A stretch of 13,785 bases of DNA from positions 1-13,785 of the forward strand of contig JBHEMZ010000044.1 in the NCBI GenBank assembly GCA_046262315.1, read 5' to 3'. Below the pieces are notes generated by a model. It worked only from the letters and a program-made list of their open reading frames with translations. It was not told the DNA's origin and ran no database searches. Origin of the DNA: JACVRM01 sp046262315. GTDB taxonomy: Bacteria; Actinomycetota; Thermoleophilia; Gaiellales; Gaiellaceae. Below are positions 6,724-13,112 of the stretch, in pieces. Position 1 is the first letter of the stretch. The number at the start of each line of letters is the position of its first letter. The position numbers were made by a program, and so were the translations under genes.

Positions 6724-6729
6724 ATTGTA
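6724..6729 (-). promoter_or_regulatory. Candidate leaderless -10 element of ispG
   Basis: TACAAT (5 of 6 to consensus) on the minus strand, then 9 bases (CGTCGCGGA), then the ATG at 6714. There is no Shine-Dalgarno before the ATG and no clear -35. The arrangement predicts a transcript starting at, or within a base or two of, the start codon. Confidence 0.5.
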
Positions 6730-6759
6730 GAGCGGGGCCACCGCCACCCGGCAGCCTGC

Positions 6760-6772
6760 GGGGTCAGACCCC
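6760..6772. repeat. Short perfect palindrome GGGGTCAGACCCC
   Basis: A 6-bp inverted repeat around one central base, in the gap between rseP and ispG and upstream of the ispG -10 element. Short palindromes of this kind resemble REP units, but only one copy is seen in the window, so this is only a resemblance. Confidence 0.4.
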
Positions 6773-6789
6773 CTCTATCACACGAGGTG

Positions 6790-6882
6790 TTACGCGTCTG
6801 TGCCGAATGTGTGCCGGATCTCGCGCATGCCGGTGGGCAGGTAGCAATTGCAGGCCGCGGCGGCACAGCCACCCGGCCGCAT
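6790..6882 (-). CDS. Possible 30-residue Cys-containing small protein between rseP and ispG
   Basis: A short frame running ATG to TAA begins 7 bases after the rseP stop. It encodes MRPGGCAAAACNCYLPTGMR followed by EIRHTFGTDA, with cysteines 6, 11 and 13 (CxxxxCxC). Third codon positions are mostly G or C, as in its neighbours. Its Shine-Dalgarno is weak (AGGG, 6 bases before the ATG), and the ATG lies in the loop of a 5-bp GGCCG/CGGCC hairpin (6875-6889), which could instead be part of rseP termination. I recognise no family. It may be a genuine small gene in the operon or a chance frame. Confidence 0.3.
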   Translation of the reverse strand: MRPGGCAAAACNCYLPTGMREIRHTFGTDA

Positions 6883-6889
6883 GCCGGCC

Positions 6890-8101
6890 CTAGTCGTCCA
6901 GCCGGCCGATGTCGTTCGAGAGCCCCACGAAGAAGAGCAGCAGCACGAGCGCAATCCCCACCGCCGACACGCGCTCGTAGACCTCTCGGCCGACCGCCCT
7001 ACCACGAATCCCCTCCACGATCGAGAAGGTGATGTGCCCCCCGTCGAGCGGTAGGAGCGGCAAGAGATTGAGCAGCGCAAGGGAGAGGCTGATGAGGCCG
7101 AGCACCCAGAGGTAGCGCTCGCGGCTTTCGTCGAGCGCACTCGATGATCCGCGCACGATCCCAACGGGACTCGAGATCTCCTCGCGGCCCTCGCCCTTGA
7201 CGAGACGACCGAGCGACCGCCCGATCTCCTCGGTCACGCGGCCCGTCAGGCGGACGGAGCGCCAGGTCGCATCGGCGAGGGACAAGCGCTCAACCTCGCG
7301 TGCGGCTTCCGGGCCCAGGATGACCCGCCGCCCGTTTCGCACCACCGTCAGCGTGATCGGCGCACCCTTGGAGGCCTCGATCAGCGGCGGCACGTCGGCA
7401 TAGTCATCCACCATCGTGCCGCCGACGCGCACGATCCGGTCGCCCACGCGAAGATCCATCTGTACGGCCGGCTCCCCCGCAGCAACCTCGGCCACGACGG
7501 GTGCGTTGGAGTCGTTCGAAAGGGCGAAGCCGAGCCTGAAGCCGCCGCTCGACGTCAGGAAGAGAGCCGCGAAGAGCACAACCGCGAACACGACGTTGGT
7601 GACGGGCCCGGCGGCGATGACGGCGAGGCGCTTCCACGTGGGCTGCCGCCAGTAGGCGTCGAATCCGAGTGCGTCGCCCAGGTCGCGCAGACCGCGATCG
7701 GCCGCGCGCCGCGCGCCGGGGGAGAGTTTCGCCAGCCGAATGAGGTCCCCGAGACCGGGCAGTTCTTCGCGGCCGGCGCGCATGTCGCCCTCGGCGAGCG
7801 CGCGCTTGAGCCGCTCGACCGGGTGGGTAAGCTCCGGCCGCTCGGCCCTCGCGGGCGCGAAATGGACGTCCACGTCGCCCGGTGCCGGGCGGTGCATGCC
7901 GGGGATCTTCACGTAGCCGCCGAGCGGGATGGCCCCCAGTCCGTACTCGATTCCCCGATGCGACACCTTCACCAGAGCGGGAGGAAAGCCCACGTAGAAC
8001 TTCCGCGGACGGATGCCGACCGCGAGGCCCGTGAAGAAGTGCCCCGCCTCGTGCACGAGCACGAGCAACGCGAGACCGAGGATGGCGATGCCGATGTTCA
8101 C
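6890..8101 (-). CDS. rseP: RseP/RasP-type site-2 intramembrane zinc metalloprotease
   Basis: A membrane protease of the S2P family (M50B) that cleaves transmembrane segments, typically of anti-sigma factors or leftover signal peptides. Within its 403 residues TM1 carries the zinc motif HEAGH (17-21), then GAIPLGGYVKIPGM (56-69). A second membrane segment has AAGPVTN (163-169). One PDZ domain covers about 190-265, two more membrane segments follow, and the third zinc ligand lies in PLDGGH (351-356). An unusually long charged stretch (70-151) separates GGYVK from TM2, where E. coli RseP has about 20 residues. It starts with GTG inside the dxr stop (GTGA, 4-base overlap), so translation is coupled. 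The substrate is unknown: no anti-sigma gene is in view. Confidence 0.92.
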   Translation of the reverse strand: MNIGIAILGLALLVLVHEAGHFFTGLAVGIRPRKFYVGFPPALVKVSHRGIEYGLGAIPLGGYVKIPGMHRPAPGDVDVHFAPARAERPELTHPVERLKRALAEGDMRAGREELPGLGDLIRLAKLSPGARRAADRGLRDLGDALGFDAYWRQPTWKRLAVIAAGPVTNVVFAVVLFAALFLTSSGGFRLGFALSNDSNAPVVAEVAAGEPAVQMDLRVGDRIVRVGGTMVDDYADVPPLIEASKGAPITLTVVRNGRRVILGPEAAREVERLSLADATWRSVRLTGRVTEEIGRSLGRLVKGEGREEISSPVGIVRGSSSALDESRERYLWVLGLISLSLALLNLLPLLPLDGGHITFSIVEGIRGRAVGREVYERVSAVGIALVLLLFFVGLSNDIGRLDD

Positions 8102-9171
8102 CCGACTACCAGGCCCTGCTCCGCGAGCTCACGGGCCCGCGCATCCGCCCCCACCAGCTCCTCGAGATCGTCCGCAGGCTCACCTTCCCATCGCGCGAGG
8201 GTCTCTTCCACGACCGCCGCGATATCGAGGAAGGGCAGCCTCCGGCTGAGGAAGGCGGCGACCGCCACCTCGTTAGCCGCGTTGTAGGCGCAGGGATAGG
8301 TGCCCGCCTGCCTCCCCGCTTCGCGGGCGAGTCCGAGCAGGGGGAACGTCTCTCCATCGGGCTCCTCGAACTCCAGCGTGCGCCCGGCGAGCCCGAGAGG
8401 TGCGACGGGCGTTGTCGCCCGCTCGGGATACGTGAGCGCGTATGAGATCGGCACCCGCATGTCCGGATGGCCAAGATGGGCCAGCGTCGCACCGTCGCGG
8501 AACGAGACCAGGGCGTGCACGAGCGAGCCTGGGTGGACGAGCACGTCGATACGGTCATAGGGAAGTCCGAACAGGAAGTGCGCCTCGATCAGCTCCAGAC
8601 CCTTGTTCGCGAGCGTGGCCGAATCGGTTGTGATCTTCGGCCCCATGCTCCAGGTTGGATGAGCGAGCGCGTCCGCGAGAGTGACGTCCGCGAGCTCACC
8701 CCGTGTGCGCCCAAGGAACGGGCCACCGGATGCGGTCAGGACGAGCCGCTCGACCGTCTCAGGCGAGCGTCCATCGAGGCACTGAAAGGCCGCCGAATGC
8801 TCGCTGTCGACCGGCAACAGCCGGCCTCCGCCGCGGCGCCAGGCGTCGAGCGCCAGCTCGCCGGCGGCGACGAGACTCTCCTTGTTCGCAAGCGCGAGGT
8901 CGACTCCGCCCTCGAGCGCCCATAGAGTGGCGTGGACGCCAGCAAAACCGACGACGGCATTGAGCACCACGTCGGGCCGCGCGGCATCGAGGAGCGACGT
9001 CAAATCGCCGCCGACCTGCCAGTGCTCGACCCGCCGGGACTCCGCGAGCTCGCGTAGGTCGGTCGAACCGGAAGCAACCGCGCACAGCGAGAGATCCGGC
9101 TGCGCGTCGATCACAGCTAGGGCTTGGCGCCCGATGGAGCCCGTGGCACCGAGGAGCGCGACCCGCCTCAT
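8098..9171 (-). CDS. dxr: 1-deoxy-D-xylulose 5-phosphate reductoisomerase
   Basis: Converts DXP to MEP with NADPH, the first committed step of the MEP isoprenoid pathway (cytosolic). The 357 residues contain the nucleotide-binding GATGSIGRQ (8-16), LANKESLV (94-101), PVDSEHSAAFQ with metal ligands Asp122 and Glu124, ASGGPF (147-152), the flexible-loop WSMGPKITTDSATLANKGLE with Glu193 and Glu196 close behind, and HPDMRVPISYALTYPER. Its length is somewhat short of E. coli Dxr (398). The frame is open upstream to 9405, inside cdsA, but similarity begins at MRRVALLGATG (ATG at 9171). That ATG has no Shine-Dalgarno; TACACT lies 9 bases before it. Its stop overlaps the rseP GTG by four bases. Confidence 0.95.
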   Translation of the reverse strand: MRRVALLGATGSIGRQALAVIDAQPDLSLCAVASGSTDLRELAESRRVEHWQVGGDLTSLLDAARPDVVLNAVVGFAGVHATLWALEGGVDLALANKESLVAAGELALDAWRRGGGRLLPVDSEHSAAFQCLDGRSPETVERLVLTASGGPFLGRTRGELADVTLADALAHPTWSMGPKITTDSATLANKGLELIEAHFLFGLPYDRIDVLVHPGSLVHALVSFRDGATLAHLGHPDMRVPISYALTYPERATTPVAPLGLAGRTLEFEEPDGETFPLLGLAREAGRQAGTYPCAYNAANEVAVAAFLSRRLPFLDIAAVVEETLARWEGEPADDLEELVGADARARELAEQGLVVG

Positions 9172-9180
9172 CGCGAACAG

Positions 9181-9186
9181 AGTGTA
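9181..9186 (-). promoter_or_regulatory. Candidate leaderless -10 element of dxr
   Basis: TACACT (minus) stands 9 bases before the dxr ATG within the 29-base cdsA-dxr gap. There is no Shine-Dalgarno in that gap and no good -35 (it would fall in the cdsA end). It suggests an internal promoter giving a leaderless dxr-rseP transcript in addition to read-through from cdsA. Confidence 0.45.
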
Positions 9187-9200
9187 CGGCCGACCCGCAT

Positions 9201-9998
9201 TCAGGCCGCGTCGAAAGCGACGATCACGTAGTACGCGACCACTGAGGCGAAGAGGAGCGCGTCGATGCGGTCGAGCATGCCGCCGTGACCCGCGAGCAGG
9301 CGGCCGAAGTCCTTGGCTTCCATGTCCCGCTTCACACCCGACGCGAACAGATCGCCCACCACCGCGGCGAGAGCGAGCGCGCCGCCGAGCACGAACGAGC
9401 GCCACCCGTCCATGAAGCCGGTCCGGTAGAGCGACACCCAGGTCACGAACACGCAGGCGGCCGTCCCTGCGAGGAAGCCTTCCCAGGTCTTGCCCGGCGA
9501 GAGCGCGGGCGCGAGCCGGTGCCGGCCGAAGACCTTGCCGGCGAAGTACGCGGCCGTGTCGGCTGCGAACACGGCGAGGAGCACGGTGAACGCCGCCAGC
9601 CGGCCGTTCTCGTCGATGTCGCGCAGAAGCACCACGTGGGCCAGGCCCAACCCCACCCAGCCTGCGCCGAGGACGGTGAGGCTCATGGAGACGGTGGTGG
9701 ACACGCGGCCGCCTGCGAGACCTCGCACGAGGAAGGCGATGAGCAGCGTGGCCATGAAGCCCGCCACCATCCAGCGAGCGCCGCCCGCGTGCGCTCCCGC
9801 CACGGCCGCCGTCGCGCCCGCGAACCCCGCCAGCGTCACCGGCCGAAGCGGCCGCGTCAGCGAGAAGAGCTCATGGAGGGCGAGTAGGGCGCCGGCCGCG
9901 GCCAACCCGACGAGCCACCAGCCGCCCAGCCAGACGAGGCCGAGCACCGTCGGCAGCGCCAGGACCGCCACGGCCACGCGCGAGGCAAGCCCGCTCAT
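9201..9998 (-). CDS. cdsA: Phosphatidate cytidylyltransferase (CDP-diacylglycerol synthase)
   Basis: Makes CDP-diacylglycerol from phosphatidic acid and CTP, the entry point to bacterial phospholipids. It is an integral membrane protein of 265 residues with about seven to eight hydrophobic segments (for example 10-45, 78-92, 103-125, 135-150 and 175-190). The family signature is clear near the end: SGVKRDMEAKDFGRLLAGHG (220-239) followed by GMLDRIDALLFAS. The usual PGHGG reads AGHGG here. ADTAAYFAGKVFG (146-158) and SPGKTWEG (167-174) are the other conserved blocks. The start codon overlaps the uppS stop (ATGA, four bases), so the two lipid-pathway genes are coupled. Confidence 0.95.
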   Translation of the reverse strand: MSGLASRVAVAVLALPTVLGLVWLGGWWLVGLAAAGALLALHELFSLTRPLRPVTLAGFAGATAAVAGAHAGGARWMVAGFMATLLIAFLVRGLAGGRVSTTVSMSLTVLGAGWVGLGLAHVVLLRDIDENGRLAAFTVLLAVFAADTAAYFAGKVFGRHRLAPALSPGKTWEGFLAGTAACVFVTWVSLYRTGFMDGWRSFVLGGALALAAVVGDLFASGVKRDMEAKDFGRLLAGHGGMLDRIDALLFASVVAYYVIVAFDAA

Positions 9999-10714
9999 CG
10001 GCCGCCGAATCGCCGTCGACGCCGCGTATAGGCATCGAGCGCGCGGCGCAGGTCACTGCGGCTGAAGTCGGGCCACAGACGCTCCGTGAAGTACAGCTCG
10101 GCGTAGGCCAGCTGCCAGAGGAGGAAGTTCGAGATACGGAGCTCGCCGGACGTACGAATCAGGAGGTCTGGATCCGGCATCGCAGGCGCGTACAGACGGG
10201 AGGTTAAGCTGCCCTCGTCAACCTCGTCCGCACGCACGCCCTCGGCGACCAGGCGGCGGGCTGCGTCCACGATCTCGCCCCGACCGCCGTAGTCGAACGC
10301 GATCCAGAGTCCCAGCCGCACGTTGCCGGCCGTCTCCCGCTCGAGACTTTCCATGCGGTCGCGCAGGTCCTCGGGAGCGCGGTCTCGTCTGCCGATGAAG
10401 CGCGTTCGCACGCCTTCCGACGCGAGCTCCGGCAGCTCACGCTCGATCGTCTCGCCGAAGATCTCCATCAGGTCGCGCACCTCGTCGGGGGACCGCGACC
10501 AGTTCTCGGTCGAGAAGGCGTAGAACGCCAGCGACTCGAGACCGAAGTCGATCGCCGCTTCCACCGTCCGCCGCACTGCTCGCGTGCCGGCACGGTGGCC
10601 CTCGGCGATCGTCAGCCCCCGCGCGCGCGCCCAGCGAGCGTTTCCATCCACGATGATGGCCACGGCCCGCGGCGATTCCGCGTCAGGTGCGGCGCGGGAG
10701 CGCGGCGGCGCCAT
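9995..10714 (-). CDS. uppS: Isoprenyl diphosphate synthase, cis type (undecaprenyl diphosphate synthase)
   Basis: Adds isopentenyl units in cis to a short allylic diphosphate, yielding the undecaprenyl carrier used for peptidoglycan and other wall polymers; it uses the products of the MEP genes nearby. From the chosen ATG it has 239 residues, the normal size. VAIIVDGNARWARARGL carries catalytic Asp23; GHRAGTRAVRRTV, FYAFSTENWSRSPDEV, AFDYGGRGEIVDAAR, DLLIRTSGELRISNFLLWQL and YAELYFTERLWPDF are all family blocks. The exact chain length made cannot be read from sequence. In-frame starts exist at 10744 and 10864 but lie in repeat-rich DNA. The ATG at 10714 has TAGTAT 8 bases upstream and no Shine-Dalgarno. 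Confidence 0.94.
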   Translation of the reverse strand: MAPPRSRAAPDAESPRAVAIIVDGNARWARARGLTIAEGHRAGTRAVRRTVEAAIDFGLESLAFYAFSTENWSRSPDEVRDLMEIFGETIERELPELASEGVRTRFIGRRDRAPEDLRDRMESLERETAGNVRLGLWIAFDYGGRGEIVDAARRLVAEGVRADEVDEGSLTSRLYAPAMPDPDLLIRTSGELRISNFLLWQLAYAELYFTERLWPDFSRSDLRRALDAYTRRRRRFGGR

Positions 10715-10722
10715 ACCGGCTG

Positions 10723-10728
10723 ATACTA
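10723..10728 (-). promoter_or_regulatory. Candidate leaderless -10 element of uppS
   Basis: TAGTAT (minus), 8 bases (CAGCCGGT), then the ATG at 10714. There is no Shine-Dalgarno and no evident -35. This would start the uppS-cdsA(-dxr) segment independently of the ribosomal genes across the 265-bp gap. Confidence 0.45.
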
Positions 10729-10741
10729 CGACCGCATCGCC

Positions 10742-10979
10742 CATCCCCCTTCGAGAAGGGAGAAGGCCAGGGGAACCGGAAGTTCCCCAACGCCACCCCG
10801 TCGGCGAGACGCCCATGCATCGACGCCGGAGCCCGGCTTCGCCGGGCGCGAGGCTCACCGACACCTGGCAACGGCAGGATCACGCAGCGAGTCGCCGGCT
10901 CCGCCCACGCCGGAATCCACGCCCGCAAGGAGGGGGCCAACGGGGACCAGGGGTTCCCCCGTTACAGGTTCCCCCGGTG
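10742..10979. repeat. Hairpin-rich frr-uppS intergenic region
   Basis: No gene is seen in this gap, but several inverted repeats are: CCCTT/AAGGG around 10747-10760, GGGGAAC/GTTCCCC (10770-10788), GCCCGGC/GCCGGGC with a TTC loop (10831-10847), and AACGGGG/CCCCGTT (10939-10963). On the minus strand GGGGGAACC occurs twice just after the frr stop. A frame extending uppS upstream through this DNA encodes low-complexity residues with no family similarity. The region probably separates two transcription units. Confidence 0.6.
10939..10963 (-). terminator. Hairpin after frr, possible terminator of the rpsB-frr unit
   Basis: AACGGGG (10939-10945) and CCCCGTT (10957-10963) form a 7-bp stem with an 11-base loop, 16 bases beyond the frr TAA. 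No U-tract follows (GGCCCCCTCC), so it may attenuate rather than terminate. Confidence 0.35.
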
Positions 10980-11537
10980 TTACACCTCGAGGACCTCCGC
11001 TTCCTTGCGCTTCAGCAGCTCGTCGATGCGCTGCGTGCGCTCGTCCGTCAGCTTCTGCGCACGCTCCTCGGCGCGATGCTCCTCGTCGGCCCCGACCTGC
11101 CCGGAGTCGACCAGCTCGCGGAGGTGGTGCATGAGATCGCGGCGCACGTTCCGCACGGCCACGCGTCCTTCCTCGGCCATGTGCCGCACGACCTTGACGA
11201 GCTCCTTGCGCCGCTCCTCCGTGAGCTGCGGGATCGGCAGGCGGATGATCTTGCCGTCGTTCGACGGAGTCAGCCCCAGATCGGACTCCTGGAGCGCCTT
11301 CTCGATCCCGCGGATGGAGCTCGGGTCGAACGGCTGCACGGTCAGCATGCGCGGGTCGGGGACGTTGATGGTCGCGAGCTGCTTCAGCGGTGTCTGCGTC
11401 CCGTAATAGTCGACGCTCACGCGGTCGAGCAGCGCGGCCGAGGCGCGGCCGGTACGCACTGTGTTGAACTCGTGGATGGTGTGCTCGACGGTCTGGTCCA
11501 TCCGCTGGGCGGCTTCTGCAAGCAGGTCATCGATCAT
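10980..11537 (-). CDS. frr: Ribosome recycling factor
   Basis: With EF-G it splits post-termination ribosomes into subunits. At 185 residues it is exactly the common length. The tRNA-mimic three-helix bundle with inserted beta-alpha-beta domain is visible from conserved blocks: EFNTVRTGRASAALLDRVSV, DYYGTQTPLKQLATINVPDP, SDLGLTPSNDGKIIRLPIPQ, LTEERRKELVKVVRHMAEEG and VAVRNVRRD. The start is set by a strong GAGGAGG six bases before the ATG at 11537. Its first 11 bases overlap the end of pyrH, a typical coupled arrangement. The long C-terminal helix ends in LLKRKEAEVLEV. Confidence 0.97.
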   Translation of the reverse strand: MIDDLLAEAAQRMDQTVEHTIHEFNTVRTGRASAALLDRVSVDYYGTQTPLKQLATINVPDPRMLTVQPFDPSSIRGIEKALQESDLGLTPSNDGKIIRLPIPQLTEERRKELVKVVRHMAEEGRVAVRNVRRDLMHHLRELVDSGQVGADEEHRAEERAQKLTDERTQRIDELLKRKEAEVLEV

Positions 11538-12312
11538 CGGTAGCCTCCTCGGCGCGCGGGGTCGAGATGATGGTTCCGACGCGCTCGCCGCGCGCGACAC
11601 GCTCGATGTTCCCGGCGGCGAGCTCGAAGACGTAGATGGGCAAGCGGTTGTCCATGCAGAGCGAGAGGGCGGTCGTGTCCATCACCCGGAGGCCCCGCTC
11701 GATCGCCTCCAGATGCGTCAGCGCCGGCAGGAAGGCTGCATCGCGATCGATGCGGGGGTCGCCGTCGTAAACGCCCTCGACGCCGTGCTTCGCCATCAGG
11801 ATCCCCTCGGCGCCGGTCTCGAGCGCGCGCAGCGCCGCGGCCGTGTCCGTGGTGAAGAACGGGTTGCCGGTGCCCGCCGCGAAGATGACGACGCGCCCCT
11901 TTTCCAGGTGGCGCATCGCGCGCCGGCGGATGTAGGGCTCGGCCACCTCGGGAATGCCGAGGGCCGAGAGGATGCGGGTGTCCGCGCCGCGACGCTCCAA
12001 GACGTCCTGGATGGCGAGTGCGTTCAGGACTGTGGCGAGCATGCCCGCGTAGTCGGCCGTTGCGCGATCCATACCGGCGGCCGCGGCCGCCATGCCGCGG
12101 TAGATATTCCCGCCGCCGACGACGAGGGCGATCTCGACGCCGCTCTGTTGCACGCGGACGACCTCCTCGGCGATCGCCTCGATTCGCTCGAGGTCGACCC
12201 CGTACTCCTGGCTCCCCATCAGCGCCTCCCCGGACAGCTTCAGGAGGACGCGGCGGAACGGGCGCCCAGCGGCGGCCCGTTGCGCCTCGACCGTCTCGGG
12301 CTGAACCGTCAT
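11527..12312 (-). CDS. pyrH: Uridylate kinase (UMP kinase)
   Basis: Phosphorylates UMP to UDP, feeding RNA, CTP (used by CdsA nearby) and sugar nucleotides; bacterial PyrH is hexameric and usually activated by GTP and inhibited by UTP. The 261 residues include KLSGEALMG (25-33), LVVGGGNIYRG (63-73), MLATVLNALAIQDVLE (91-106), FAAGTGNPFFTTDTAAA (144-160), GVEGVYDGDP (177-186) and MDTTALSLCMDN (211-222), all amino-acid-kinase family blocks. The first 18 residues are a short lineage-type extension. I chose the ATG at 12312 because it overlaps the tsf TGA by four bases; the open frame upstream is inside tsf. Confidence 0.97.
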   Translation of the reverse strand: MTVQPETVEAQRAAAGRPFRRVLLKLSGEALMGSQEYGVDLERIEAIAEEVVRVQQSGVEIALVVGGGNIYRGMAAAAAGMDRATADYAGMLATVLNALAIQDVLERRGADTRILSALGIPEVAEPYIRRRAMRHLEKGRVVIFAAGTGNPFFTTDTAAALRALETGAEGILMAKHGVEGVYDGDPRIDRDAAFLPALTHLEAIERGLRVMDTTALSLCMDNRLPIYVFELAAGNIERVARGERVGTIISTPRAEEATDDR

Positions 12313-13112
12313 CCGCCGAGCGCGAACCGCTCGAGCTCGAGCACCTCCGCGCCTGCCTCGGTGAGCGCCTGCCCCACGGTCTTCCCCGTGTCGTGGATCC
12401 ACGGCTGCTCCGTGAGCACCTGGGTGGCGAAGAAACGCTTGTTGAGCATGCCTTCAACGATCTTCTCGCGCGCCTGCTCGGGCTTCGACTGCACCTCGTC
12501 CGAGTTGGCGAAGATGTCGCGCTCGACGGCGACGACGTCCTCGGGCACGTCGTCCCGCGAGATCCACTGCGGCGCGGATGCTACGACGTGCATGGCCACC
12601 TTCTGGCCCAGGTCGGAGCTGCCGCCGCGAAGCTGGACGAGCGCACCGAAGCGGTTCGCAGGCCCGTGCGCGTAGCCGGCGATGACGCCGCCGTCGACCG
12701 CGGTGAAGCGCGCCGCGCCGACCACCTGGATGTTCTCGCCCAGCTTGCTCACGAGCTGCCGACGCTCGTCCTCGAGCGCGGTCTCGGCGCCCGGGCCGTC
12801 ACGCTCGACGGCCTCGAGCACCTTGAACCCGAATCCAAGGAACTCCTCGTTGTTCGAAACCGGCTCCGTCTCGCACCCGACGGCGACGACGGTGCCCCGG
12901 CGTCCGTCGTCGGCGATGCGGAAGCCGACCTTGCCCTGGGTCGTCTCGCGGTCTGCGCGCTTGGCCGCCTGGGCCATACCGCGCTCGCGCAGCAGTCGCT
13001 GGGCAGCCTCGATGTCGCCTCCGGCCTTCTGGAGCGCGCGCTTGCAGTCCATCATCCCCGCGCCCGTCCGGTCGCGGAGCTCCTTGACCAGTGCGGCAGA
13101 GATCTCGGTCAC
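12309..13112 (-). CDS. tsf: Elongation factor Ts
   Basis: Guanine nucleotide exchange factor that recharges EF-Tu. It has 267 residues, between the short and the E. coli-length (283) forms. The N-terminal UBA-like domain is canonical (VKELRDRTGAGMMDCKRALQ, then GGDIEAAQRLLRERG). Core subdomains follow with GENIQVVGAARF and IAGYAHG, and the C-terminal module ends QPWIHDTGKTVGQALTEAGA. The EF-Tu-contacting TDFV motif is altered: TEPVSNNEEF at 82-91, so the usual Phe is Pro84. The start is GTG at 13112, overlapping the rpsB stop by four bases (GTGA), with GGAGG nine bases upstream inside rpsB. It is coupled to pyrH below. Confidence 0.97.
   Translation of the reverse strand: MTEISAALVKELRDRTGAGMMDCKRALQKAGGDIEAAQRLLRERGMAQAAKRADRETTQGKVGFRIADDGRRGTVVAVGCETEPVSNNEEFLGFGFKVLEAVERDGPGAETALEDERRQLVSKLGENIQVVGAARFTAVDGGVIAGYAHGPANRFGALVQLRGGSSDLGQKVAMHVVASAPQWISRDDVPEDVVAVERDIFANSDEVQSKPEQAREKIVEGMLNKRFFATQVLTEQPWIHDTGKTVGQALTEAGAEVLELERFALGG

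Noticed and set aside
10715..10864. N-terminal extension of UppS by 50 residues
   Set aside because: The extra sequence comes from the repeat-rich gap, has no similarity to the family, and the shorter start gives the usual length with a well-placed -10.
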